From: JANNGZ01 sp031404155
GTDB lineage: Bacteria > Pseudomonadota > Gammaproteobacteria > Burkholderiales > Burkholderiaceae_C
Direction of reading: 5' to 3'
Length of the DNA: 26,222 nt
Assembly (NCBI GenBank): GCA_031404155.1
Contig: JANNGZ010000301.1
Coordinates: 1-26,222 of the forward strand
Shown here: positions 16,491 through 23,075 of the stretch, piece by piece
How positions within the stretch are numbered: position 1 is the first letter of the stretch
Layout: each line of letters begins with the position of its first letter
Program-made: the position numbers and the translations under genes
Notes under the pieces: model-generated
The model's input: only the letters and a program-made list of their open reading frames with translations
Told to the model about the DNA's origin: nothing
Databases searched by the model: none

Positions 16491-17368
16491 ACGCCAGCAG
16501 CAAAGTTCGAACGTCAACCGAAGCGCCTTCGCGCCGCGTGCCGATCAGCTTCGAATTTTTTCCGCCCAACACCCCGGTGGGCGATGAAAAACTCAAGGCC
16601 GTGGTGCAGGAACTCGGCGCGATGAAGCCACAATTTTTCAGCGTCACCTACGGCGCCGGCGGCTCCACCCGCGAGAAGACATTGAAGACGGTGCAGGCGA
16701 TTGCGAGCGCGGGTTATGAAGCCGCGCCGCACATCTCCTGCGTCGGCTCCACCCGCGCCGGCCTGGCCGAAACGCTCGCCACCTACCGGGCGCAGAACAT
16801 CCGCCGCATCGTGGCCCTGCGCGGCGACCTGCCGAGCGGCACCGCGAGCACCGGCGAATTCCGCTACGCGGCGGAACTGGTGCGCTTCATTCGCGAGTCC
16901 CAAGGCACCGACTGGCACATCGAAGTCGCCGCCTACCCCGAGTACCACCCCGGCCAGCGTTATGCGGCGCGCGACCTGCGGCACTACGTGGACAAGGTGA
17001 ACGCGGGCGCGTCCTCGGCGATCACCCAGTTTTTCTTCAACCCCGAGGCCTACTTTCATTTTGTCGAGGAGACGACGAAGCTCGGTGCCCAGGTGCCGGT
17101 GGTGCCGGGCATCATGCCCTTCCACAACTACGCGAAGATCGCCCAGTTCGCGCAGCGCGACGGCATTGAAATCCCGCGCTGGATCGCGCTGAAGATGGAA
17201 GGGGTCATGGACGACGCGGCGTCGATCCGCGCCTTCGGCCTCGACGTGGTGGTGCAGCTCTGCGAGCGGCTGGTCGCCGGCGGCGCGCCCGGCATTCACT
17301 TCTACACGATGAATCAGTCGGGGCTGACGGTGGAGCTGTGCCGTCGCCTGGGCCTGGGCCTGGGCTGA
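16487..17368 (+). CDS. metF: 5,10-methylenetetrahydrofolate reductase
   Basis: FAD-dependent cytoplasmic enzyme (293 residues, bacterial length) that reduces 5,10-methylene-THF to 5-methyl-THF, the methyl donor for methionine synthesis. Typical motifs are SFEFFPPNTP (with Glu23), FFSVTYGAGGSTREKT, HISCVGSTR, RRIVALRGDLP, EVAAYPEYHP, FFFNPEAYFHFVE and PGIMPFHNY. The C-terminus GIHFYTMNQSGLTVELCRRLGL matches the family end. The start overlaps the tlyA stop as ATGA, with GAGGAGAGG upstream; the longer frame running into tlyA is not used. Last gene of the riboswitch-led methyl-cycle run; the next gene is convergent. Confidence 0.97.
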   Translation: MNASSKVRTSTEAPSRRVPISFEFFPPNTPVGDEKLKAVVQELGAMKPQFFSVTYGAGGSTREKTLKTVQAIASAGYEAAPHISCVGSTRAGLAETLATYRAQNIRRIVALRGDLPSGTASTGEFRYAAELVRFIRESQGTDWHIEVAAYPEYHPGQRYAARDLRHYVDKVNAGASSAITQFFFNPEAYFHFVEETTKLGAQVPVVPGIMPFHNYAKIAQFAQRDGIEIPRWIALKMEGVMDDAASIRAFGLDVVVQLCERLVAGGAPGIHFYTMNQSGLTVELCRRLGLGLG

Positions 17369-17410
17369 TCCTCGCGCGTCAATGCCGGCCCGCGACAGCC
17401 AAACCGGAAC

Positions 17411-17435
17411 CGTTCGGGCTGAGCTTGTAGAAGCC
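17411..17435. repeat. REP-like half-element (TTCGGGCTGAGCTTGT..GAAGCC)
   Basis: CGTTCGGGCTGAGCTTGT, one substitution (TAG for TCG) and AAGCC match one arm of the palindromic extragenic repeat widespread in proteobacteria, in which the arm is followed by its complement CTTCGACAAGCTCAG. Only one arm is present here, between the convergent metF and 5-formyl-THF cyclo-ligase genes. Confidence 0.55.
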
Positions 17436-17476
17436 CAATGCGGCGCGTGCAGAGGATCGCCGCAACTCGTGGTCTG

Positions 17477-17491
17477 GGCAGGGCGCCTGCC
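17477..17491. terminator. Small hairpin between convergent genes
   Basis: GGCAGG, a 3-nt loop and CCTGCC form a 6-bp stem in the 138-bp convergent gap after metF and the cyclo-ligase gene. There is no T-run on either strand, so termination is only a possibility. Confidence 0.25.
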
Positions 17492-17506
17492 GCGAATCAA
17501 ACCCGC

Positions 17507-18106
17507 TCACTCGCGCTGCCAGGCCACCCCGTCCTCGGTCAGCACCGCGTCCAGCGGCACGTCATGCGGCTCGGCCTTCAGCCACGGCACGAAGCCGTGG
17601 GCGTAGCCGATGCCCACTGTGAACGGCCGCGGTTTCAGGTCGACCAGCGTGCTGTCGTAGAAGCCGCCGCCATAACCCAGGCGCAAACCGCCAGGGCCGA
17701 AGCCGACGCAGGGCACCAGCAACAACTGCGGCTCGAACTCGTCGGTGTCCTTGGGCTTCGGGATGCCGTGGGCGTCCTCTTCCATCGGGCAGCCCGGGTA
17801 CCAGACATGAAAGCGCAGGTGCCGCGTCTCGCGGTTGGTCACCGGCAGCCCGATGCGCCGCATGCGCCCGCGTTTGTCGTCGCCCTCGCTCCAGCGGAAC
17901 AGCGCCGGCAGGGCGTCGAACTCACCCTTGATCGGCCAGTAGGCGCCGATCGTGTTCTCCTCGCGCTGCACCAGCCAGACCCGCAGCACCTGCTGTAGAT
18001 GCTCGGCGCGCTGCAAGCGGTCCGTCATGTTCTGGCGCTCCAACTGGAGCTGGCGGCGCAGCGCCTTCTTGTCGCTCGGCGGGTCGAGGGTGAAGTCGGT
18101 GGTCAT
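17507..18106 (-). CDS. 5-formyltetrahydrofolate cyclo-ligase
   Basis: ATP-dependent enzyme (199 residues) converting 5-formyl-THF to 5,10-methenyl-THF, feeding the same folate pool as the neighbouring metF. Family features are KKALRRQLQLERQNM near the N-terminus, IGAYWPIKGEFD near 53-64, LLLVPCVGFGPGGLRLGYGGGFYD at about 128-151 (nucleotide/folate-binding loop) and the C-terminal PHDVPLDAVLTEDGV. The ATG giving MTTDFTLDPPS is chosen over the far longer open frame upstream, which only overlaps the LysE gene. Convergent to metF. Confidence 0.92.
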   Translation of the reverse strand: MTTDFTLDPPSDKKALRRQLQLERQNMTDRLQRAEHLQQVLRVWLVQREENTIGAYWPIKGEFDALPALFRWSEGDDKRGRMRRIGLPVTNRETRHLRFHVWYPGCPMEEDAHGIPKPKDTDEFEPQLLLVPCVGFGPGGLRLGYGGGFYDSTLVDLKPRPFTVGIGYAHGFVPWLKAEPHDVPLDAVLTEDGVAWQRE

Positions 18107-18154
18107 GGGGCATTGTGCGCGAGCTGCCTGCCCGGTTGGGCACCGCGCTGTGCG

Positions 18155-18189
18155 ATCTGGAGGCCACGCAGCCTGCTGGGGCTCCAGAT
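18155..18189 (-). terminator. Stem-loop between the LysE-family and cyclo-ligase genes
   Basis: ATCTGGAG (18155-18162) and CTCCAGAT (18182-18189) form a perfect 8-bp stem around a 19-nt loop that can add inner GC pairs, starting 3 nt after the LysE-family stop. No T-run follows on the minus strand; it may be a weak terminator or processing hairpin. Confidence 0.35.
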
Positions 18190-18192
18190 TGC

Positions 18193-18813
18193 TCAACCCG
18201 ACAGCGCCAGCCACAAACCGAGCGCCGCGAGCGCCAGCGCGGCGCTGCGGTCGATCGCCGGCTTGGCGCGCCGGTAGATCTCGCGCGCACCCGCGGTCGA
18301 AAAATACCAGGCCAGCGCCACATGCCAGGCCGCCGAGTCGGCCACCACGACCGCCACCGCGGCCAGGCGCAGCCACAGCGGCAGGCCGGGCGCGAGCAGC
18401 GCGGCAAAGATGCTGCCGTAGAACAGCAGCGCCTTGGGGTTGCTCAGGTTGGTGAGCAGCCCGCGGGTGAAGGCCTGGGCGCCGCCCCGCGACAAGGCCG
18501 GAGCGGCGCCGAACGCGTCGCCCCGGGCGCCTTGCCACAAGCACAGGCCGAGCCAGATGAGGTAAGCCGCACCGGCCACCCGCAGCACCATCGACAAGGC
18601 CTCGAAGCGTTCGAGCAACAGGCTCAAACCGAGCAGCACCGCGGCGCACCAAAGCGCCGCGCCGGTGGCGATGCCTAGCCCGGCCAACACCCCGGCACGG
18701 CGGCCGTGTTGCAGCGCGGTGTGCATCACCAGCAGCACATTCGGGCCGGGGCTGAGGGTGGCCAGCAGATGCGCCACGAATACCGCGGCGAGCACCAGCA
18801 GCGGTGAAGTCAA
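18193..18813 (-). CDS. LysE/RhtB family amino-acid exporter
   Basis: Inner-membrane exporter of about 206 residues with six predicted helices. Family motifs are LATLSPGPNVLLVM (19-30), ALQHGRRAGVLAGLGIATG (33-51), LRVAGAAYLIWLGLCLW (78-93) and FTRGLLTNLSNPKALLFYGS (116-134). No ATG or GTG occurs at the expected start. The TTG at 18813, giving M-TSPLLVLAAVF, matches the usual N-terminus and has a G-rich stretch (GCGGGG) just upstream, so a TTG start is proposed. Homologues export lysine, homoserine, threonine or other amino acids; the substrate here is unknown. The gene lies downstream of a caspase-like gene on the same strand, separated by 182 bp that contains the 34-bp repeat. Confidence 0.88.
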   Translation of the reverse strand: MTSPLLVLAAVFVAHLLATLSPGPNVLLVMHTALQHGRRAGVLAGLGIATGAALWCAAVLLGLSLLLERFEALSMVLRVAGAAYLIWLGLCLWQGARGDAFGAAPALSRGGAQAFTRGLLTNLSNPKALLFYGSIFAALLAPGLPLWLRLAAVAVVVADSAAWHVALAWYFSTAGAREIYRRAKPAIDRSAALALAALGLWLALSG

Positions 18814-18961
18814 TGCAGCCCCGCGTCCGACAGCCCCTGAGGAGCTCGGCTCCAGGCCAGCGGGGGCGGACGCGGACAAGCCAGCGGCCTGCGAACGACG
18901 GTGGCCAGGCGCTCGGTCCTGATACGGGTTCGCATCTTCAGGGCGGGCGCGTTTTGGAGGA

Positions 18962-18995
18962 ATGAGCGGGCACGATCGAAGGACTCTCAGCCTCT
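18962..18995. repeat. Second full copy of the 34-bp repeat arm, abutting the caspase-like stop
   Basis: Identical to 6711-6744 at 33 of 34 bases (one A/G change; both read ATGAGCGGGCACGATCGAA at the start), in the same orientation. It ends one base before the stop codon of the caspase-like gene at 18996; the other copy overlaps the stop of the molybdopterin oxidoreductase gene. AGGCC follows both copies after a 0-2 nt offset. The rest of the 18814-18995 gap shows no gene. Confidence 0.85.
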
Positions 18996-20630
18996 TCAGG
19001 CCGACACCGCCTGCCGGGCCGAAACCAGCACCCGCGCCGAAATCGACTGGCGGATTTCGCGGCGAACCTCGAAGTTGATGCCGGGCACCACCCATCGCGT
19101 CAAGCGGATAGCGCGCCCCATGAACGAGCCTTGGCCTTCGATCCGGAACGCCGAAAACTCGCCCGCCGGCACCTTCACCACCTCCCGCACCGTGATGCGA
19201 AAGTCGTAGCCGCCGCTGCCCGGGTCGAGGCCGGTTTGCTCGAAGCGTGTACTCCATTTGCGGCCGACCTGCAGCTCGGCGGGGTTGATCTGCACCGGCA
19301 GGTTGTAGTGGCGCCGCGAGCTTTCGCTCAGCGTCCCGGCCATCAGGTCGCGCACCGAGCCGTCGTTGAATTCGACGCGGTTGTTGGCGATGTCCACGCG
19401 CCGGACCACCACCTTGTACTGGCGCGTCACCACGCCGCTGTACAGGTCGAGTTCGTGGAAGCTGTATTCGTCGCCGGCGGTCCAGACCGGCCGGAAGGCA
19501 TAGGTTCCCGCCGAGTTGGGATTGCCCGAGCCCTTGAACCGGGCCGGCACTGGTAGTCGCGGCCCAAGCAACAGGGCCGGCGCCTTGTCGGTTTTTGACA
19601 TGGCGGCGGGGGCGGAGGCGGGCACCGGTTTGGGCGCGGGTGTAGGCGCAGACGGCGGCGCCGAAGCCGGCGCGGCCGGCACCGCGGGCGCAAGCAGGCG
19701 GCGCATGCGCACCTGGGCGGCTTCGGCGAACTTGCCGTTCGGGTAACGCCTCAGGTAGCCGATCCAGTCGGCCGGGTTCGGCGAGGCCTTGATGCGGCTC
19801 CAGGTATCGAGCTCTTCACGCAACTGGCGCTCGATTTCCGCTTCGGAAAGTGCCGGCATCGGAAACAGGACGACGTCGCTTTCCAGCGAGGTCGACTCCC
19901 ACGGCACCTGCTTTTCGTTGGAGGCCAGGCGCACGTTCAGGCGCACCTTTTTCAGCGCGTCCTCCAGGCGCACGCCCTTGACCGCCAGTTCCCGCAGCAG
20001 GTGCTCGGTGTACAGGCCGTAGGCGCTGCCCGCCAGTTCCAGCGCCACGCTGCCCGGCGCGGTGGCGTAAGCCAGCAGTGTGCCGGGCGGCGCGTCGTAC
20101 TGGCTCATGCCCTTTTGCGACGGCCGAAAACGCGCGCCGAAGGGGTCGTCGCGGCAGGCGTCGAGGATGATCAGCGCCGTCCTGCCCTTGGCTCGCCGCA
20201 GCCTGCCGAGCAGCAGGCCCAGGTCGACACATTGTTTGCGAATGTCGCCAGCGGATTCGACGTCGCCGTCGACCGGCAGCAGGTAGTTGTGCCAGTCGAG
20301 TTGCGCGGCATGGCCCGCGTAGAAGAAAAGCGCGGTACCCACGTCGCGGCCGGCCGCCGCCTGGCCCAGCGCATGGATACCGGCGGTCATTTGCGCCAGC
20401 GTGGCGTTGAGTTTCAGTTCGACCGCGAAGCCCGCTTGGGTCAGCAGGCCCGCCATCCCGCGCGCATCGTTGGCGGCGCTTGCCAGCGGGTTGTGCCGGT
20501 AGCGCTCGTTGCCGATCACCAGCGCCGTGCGGCCGGGTTTGCTCGGCACCACCGTGGACAGCGCCCCCAGCGGCACGCCGGCCAGGGTGAGCGCCAGCGT
20601 CCGCTGCAAGAATTGCCGCCGCGCCGTCAT
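18996..20630 (-). CDS. Exported caspase-like (peptidase C14 family) protein with Tat-type signal
   Basis: A 544-residue protein. The N-terminus ARRQFLQRTLALTLAGVPLG fits a twin-arginine signal, pointing to export of a folded protein. Residues 34-255 form a caspase/p20-like domain: TALVIGNERY (35-44), NDARGMAGLLTQAGF, FFYAGHAAQLD with catalytic His107, and IILDACRDDPF with catalytic Cys159, then QVPWESTSL near the domain end. The usual GHG after the His is GHA here. Residues about 270-312 (IGYLRRYPNGKFAEAAQ) resemble the tetratricopeptide-like segment of such proteins. A Pro/Ala-rich linker (about 313-352) leads to a beta-rich C-terminal domain (360-544) that I do not recognise; it contains VVKVPAGEFSAFRIEGQG. 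No ECF-type element is seen upstream. Proteolytic activity is inferred from the intact dyad; bacterial relatives usually prefer Arg/Lys at P1. Confidence 0.85.
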   Translation of the reverse strand: MTARRQFLQRTLALTLAGVPLGALSTVVPSKPGRTALVIGNERYRHNPLASAANDARGMAGLLTQAGFAVELKLNATLAQMTAGIHALGQAAAGRDVGTALFFYAGHAAQLDWHNYLLPVDGDVESAGDIRKQCVDLGLLLGRLRRAKGRTALIILDACRDDPFGARFRPSQKGMSQYDAPPGTLLAYATAPGSVALELAGSAYGLYTEHLLRELAVKGVRLEDALKKVRLNVRLASNEKQVPWESTSLESDVVLFPMPALSEAEIERQLREELDTWSRIKASPNPADWIGYLRRYPNGKFAEAAQVRMRRLLAPAVPAAPASAPPSAPTPAPKPVPASAPAAMSKTDKAPALLLGPRLPVPARFKGSGNPNSAGTYAFRPVWTAGDEYSFHELDLYSGVVTRQYKVVVRRVDIANNRVEFNDGSVRDLMAGTLSESSRRHYNLPVQINPAELQVGRKWSTRFEQTGLDPGSGGYDFRITVREVVKVPAGEFSAFRIEGQGSFMGRAIRLTRWVVPGINFEVRREIRQSISARVLVSARQAVSA

Positions 20631-20709
20631 GATCCGATTGCACCTTGCTGCATTGTCTGGCTGTCGCGATCATGGTGTGCAAACGGTGGGTGCGCAAGAC
20701 TTGGCCAGG

Positions 20710-20757
20710 CCGGTCTTGCTCACCGGGCGACCGGACCGGTCTTGCTCACCGGGCGAC
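20710..20757. repeat. 22-bp direct repeat upstream of the caspase-like gene
   Basis: CCGGTCTTGCTCACCGGGCG plus AC occurs at 20710-20731 and again, identically, at 20736-20757, with a 4-nt spacer. It lies 80-127 bp upstream of the caspase-like start in a 220-bp gap that shows no other gene. It could be a tandem regulator site or a slippage duplication. Confidence 0.85.
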
Positions 20758-20850
20758 GGCGCCGGGCGGTCGCGCGTGGCGGTGGGCGGCGCGATCATGG
20801 CCGGCGCACTCGGCGCGAAGGCACAGAAGAGCAGGAGGGCGGTGCGTGCT

Positions 20851-21825
20851 TCACGACTTCCTCGTGACGGTGGCGCGGCTGGACGCGAGCTGGTTTTCCT
20901 GGGCAACAAAGCTGCGCACCGCGGGCACCACGCAGACCAAGTCGCCGACGAAGGCTTCGCGCCAGACGAACCCGGCGCGGCAGGTGTTGGGGCCGTAGTA
21001 GCCGCCGCCGGGCTGAACACGCGCTGCCCTGCTGCGGTTCTCGACCACGACGCGGGCGTGCGAAGCCGGCGTCACGCAGACCAGGTCGGTGGCTCGCGCG
21101 CCGCGGCGTACATAGCCGGTTTTGCAGGTGGTGCCGAAACCGTTGGCGGGGATCGGCGAGGCGGCCGGCGCCGGTGCGGGTGGCGGCGCAGGAGCCACTA
21201 CCGGCAAGGGCGCGGTCGCAGGCGCAGGCACAGGCGCTCTGCGGGGCAGGTCGCCAAAGATCGAAGCCGCCGAAAGCGAGCCGCGGCGCGAGCTGAGCGC
21301 GCCTGTGTTGCCGTTGTCCAGCGGCGGCAGCGGGGCCGGCACGGCAGCCGCTGCCGGCTCGGCGGCGGGAGGCGCCACGCGCACCAGGCAGTTCATGCGG
21401 CGGTCGCTGAACCAGCGTGCGCTGTACCTCGAATTGCGCTTGTCGTAGGTGGTGCCGTCGATGCGGCCGGTGGCGTCGATCGTGCCGACGTAAAGGCCGC
21501 CCCAAGCGGTTTCGACTTCGAACTGGCTGCCTTCCACCGTCCCGGAGACGGCGCCCTCGATCACTGCGGCGAAGGGCGTTGTCGGAATAAACAGAATCCA
21601 ACGCGTCTCGTGGCTGCGCTGGCTGTACGAGGCGCGGCCTTCGAGCTGGCCGCGCTGCTGGCGCAGCCGGAACTGCACGCTGTACTCGCCTTGCATCGCG
21701 TACCAGCCCTGGCTGAGGTCCCACTGCGCGCAGGCGGCCTGGGCGTTCGCCATCTCCGGCGTGCCGAGCGCGGCGGCCAGGGCGAGCGCGCTCACCAGGG
21801 TGTAGGTCTTGGAATCTGTTTTCAT
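20851..21825 (-). CDS. Secreted protein with beta-rich N-terminal domain and Cys-rich C-terminal tandem domain
   Basis: A 324-residue exported protein. Signal peptide: VSALALAAALGTPEMANAQA, cleavage near residue 29. Residues 32-150 form a probably beta-rich domain with Cys32 and Cys146 (WYAMQGEYSVQFRLRQQRGQ; RWILFIPTTPFAAVIEGAVS) of no recognised family. A Pro/Ala linker covers about 151-225. Residues 234-316 are two similar units, CKTGYVRRGARATDLVCVTP and CRAGFVWREAFVGDLVCVVP, each followed by R..V..EN. The same double unit ends the neighbouring CAP-domain protein. The spacing of two Cys per unit suggests intra-unit disulfides and a periplasmic or extracellular location. AAAGG precedes the ATG. 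An ECF-type element lies about 90 nt upstream, giving an unusually long leader. Function unknown. Confidence 0.8.
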   Translation of the reverse strand: MKTDSKTYTLVSALALAAALGTPEMANAQAACAQWDLSQGWYAMQGEYSVQFRLRQQRGQLEGRASYSQRSHETRWILFIPTTPFAAVIEGAVSGTVEGSQFEVETAWGGLYVGTIDATGRIDGTTYDKRNSRYSARWFSDRRMNCLVRVAPPAAEPAAAAVPAPLPPLDNGNTGALSSRRGSLSAASIFGDLPRRAPVPAPATAPLPVVAPAPPPAPAPAASPIPANGFGTTCKTGYVRRGARATDLVCVTPASHARVVVENRSRAARVQPGGGYYGPNTCRAGFVWREAFVGDLVCVVPAVRSFVAQENQLASSRATVTRKS

Positions 21826-21913
21826 GATCGTGCCTTTGCAAAAGTTTGAGGTTGAGAAGTTCCCGGGCGGGGCCGCGTGTTCCCGGCTGAGCCTTGCGAA
21901 TGCGATCCAGACG

Positions 21914-21946
21914 CCCTGAGTGACGATGGCGGGCGATTCGTTTCAA
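21914..21946 (-). promoter_or_regulatory. Putative ECF sigma promoter P2
   Basis: On the minus strand: TTGAAACGAAT at 21946-21936 and TCACTCAGGG at 21923-21914, with the same 23-nt offset as P1 and P3. The TTGAAACGAATCG block is identical to P1 over 13 bases. The TGA of the TTGAAA block is the stop codon of the upstream CAP-domain gene, so the promoter begins inside that gene's last codons. It should drive the gene starting at 21825. Confidence 0.65.
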
Positions 21947-22851
21947 GCTCCCGCGCGCAACTGCACACGCGAGCCATGCAGCAGGTTTTCCTCGCGGACC
22001 AGCGCGCGCACGCTGGGGTCGACACACACCAGGTCGCCGTAAAAGGCTTCGCGCCACGCGTAGCCCGCGATGCAGGTGTTGGGCCCGTAGAAGCCGCCAC
22101 CCGGCTGCACATGCGACGCTGCGCTGCGGTTCTCGCCGCCGACACGGCGGCGCGATGCCGGCGTCACGCAAACCAGGTCGGTGGGCCGTGCCACGCGCCA
22201 GACAAATCCCGTCTTGCAGAACAACGCGCTGTTCAGCCGAATGGCGTCGGCACCGCCGCGCCGGCCGGGGACGAAGATGTCCGAGGAGAACGGCGGAATC
22301 ACCGCGCCGGCGCCGGCGTTCGACGTGCCGCAGTCGTCGCCGAACACCTGCACCACCTTGTAGTAGTGGCGCCCCGCGTGGGTCCAGGCCGCAACGCCGA
22401 CGCCGATGTGTTTGGCGCGCGGATCGCGCAAGTTGGCATCGTGGCCGGGCGAGTTTTTCCAGGCCTGCATCGCCGCGCTCACCACCGTCGGCGGCGTCGG
22501 CACGTTCGGTTGCGCCCAGATCTGGAACACGTTCTCGGAGGCGAAGCAGGGCTTGTAGGCGTTGGTCGCCACAACTCTTGCCGCTGGGTTGCTGCCGTCG
22601 GCGTTGTGGCCCATCTGGTTGGTGCTGGCCAGGAAATCGGCGTAGCGCTGCGCCGCCTGCGCCAGCGCAACGCTTTGCACCAGCGGCAGCGCGCCCAGGC
22701 TGCTGCGGTAGTTGTTGGTGTCGCCGACGATCGGGCGAACCACCCGGCTGGCGTCGATAGGGATCTCTTGGGCGCTGGCCGGGGCGGCGGCGAGGCCGGC
22801 GGCCAGAGCGACGCCGCTGGCGAGGGCGATGGTGTTGAGGCTGGATTTCAT
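21943..22851 (-). CDS. Secreted CAP/SCP-domain protein with Cys-rich C-terminal tandem domain
   Basis: A 302-residue exported protein. AGGAG precedes the ATG; the signal peptide ends near ASA-Q at residue 27. Residues about 45-175 are a CAP (SCP/PR-1, YkwD-like) domain: YRSSLGALPLVQSVALAQAA, MGHN (His82), FASENVF (Glu106) and AWKNSPGHDANLRDP (His137), the four-residue cavity pattern of CAP proteins. Residues 211-294 repeat the unit CKTGFVWRVARPTDLVCVTP then CIAGYAWREAFYGDLVCVDP, with R..V..EN after each, clearly paralogous in DNA and protein to the tail of the 20851-21825 product. Divergent from the sigma-factor operon, and preceded by an ECF-type element. CAP proteins act outside the cytoplasm with varied roles; a specific role is not assignable. 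Confidence 0.9.
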   Translation of the reverse strand: MKSSLNTIALASGVALAAGLAAAPASAQEIPIDASRVVRPIVGDTNNYRSSLGALPLVQSVALAQAAQRYADFLASTNQMGHNADGSNPAARVVATNAYKPCFASENVFQIWAQPNVPTPPTVVSAAMQAWKNSPGHDANLRDPRAKHIGVGVAAWTHAGRHYYKVVQVFGDDCGTSNAGAGAVIPPFSSDIFVPGRRGGADAIRLNSALFCKTGFVWRVARPTDLVCVTPASRRRVGGENRSAASHVQPGGGFYGPNTCIAGYAWREAFYGDLVCVDPSVRALVREENLLHGSRVQLRAGA

Positions 22852-22878
22852 GCGGGCTCCTGAAGGTTGGGGGTGCCG

Positions 22879-22911
22879 CAATGGGTGGCCGGCGGCTGGA
22901 TTTCGTTTCAA
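22879..22911 (-). promoter_or_regulatory. Putative ECF sigma promoter P3
   Basis: On the minus strand: TTGAAACGAAA at 22911-22901, then CCACCCATTG at 22888-22879, keeping the 23-nt offset seen in P1 and P2. The first 10 bases are identical in all three. It ends 27 nt before the CAP-gene ATG at 22851, matching P1 in distance to start. Confidence 0.65.
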
Positions 22912-22938
22912 TCGAGCGCCCCGCCGGCTGGCGTCGCT

Positions 22939-22962
22939 GCGGTCGCGGTCGCGGTCACGGTC
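22939..22962. repeat. Hexamer tandem repeat between divergent promoters
   Basis: GCGGTC is repeated four times (one copy ACGGTC) in the 224-bp divergent gap between the CAP-domain gene and the sigma-factor gene. Copy number changes would alter promoter spacing or local supercoiling, not a reading frame. Confidence 0.75.
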
Positions 22963-23031
22963 GCGGCCCCGGCGGCAGGGCGCGCGGGCGCAGACCCCGC
23001 CGTACACTGCCAGCGCGCTCCGCCACCCGAA

Positions 23032-23064
23032 TCGAATTCAAATCCGCGCCAACGCCACTCAGTG
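23032..23064 (+). promoter_or_regulatory. Possible autoregulatory ECF promoter P4 (weak)
   Basis: CCACTCAGTG at 23055-23064 matches the downstream half of P1 (CCACTCAGGG). At the conserved 23-nt offset the upstream half reads TCGAATTCAAATCC, 10 of 14 bases shared with P3. It ends only 11 nt before the sigma-factor ATG, so a transcript from it would be nearly leaderless. The downstream half is also part of an 11-base dyad, ACTCAGTGAGT. Less certain than P1-P3. Confidence 0.35.
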
Positions 23065-23075
23065 AGTCATTGAGG

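Noticed and set aside
18107..18192. 6S RNA gene next to the 5-formyl-THF cyclo-ligase gene, as in E. coli
   Set aside because: The gap is only 86 bp, too short for 6S RNA (about 180 nt), and the visible hairpin lacks its open central bubble.
20631..20700. An ECF-type element (TTGAAACGAA-CACTCA) upstream of the Tat-type caspase-like gene
   Set aside because: I looked for it on the minus strand; only TTGCAC and a poor -10-like stretch are present, so this gene is not assigned to the ECF regulon.
20670..20850. Minus-strand stretch ARTALLLFCAFAPSAPA resembling a signal peptide between the caspase-like gene and the 20851 gene
   Set aside because: It recalls the signal peptide of the 5584-6507 gene, but there is no start codon or ribosome binding site in frame and the downstream part is the 22-bp repeat. 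At most a remnant.
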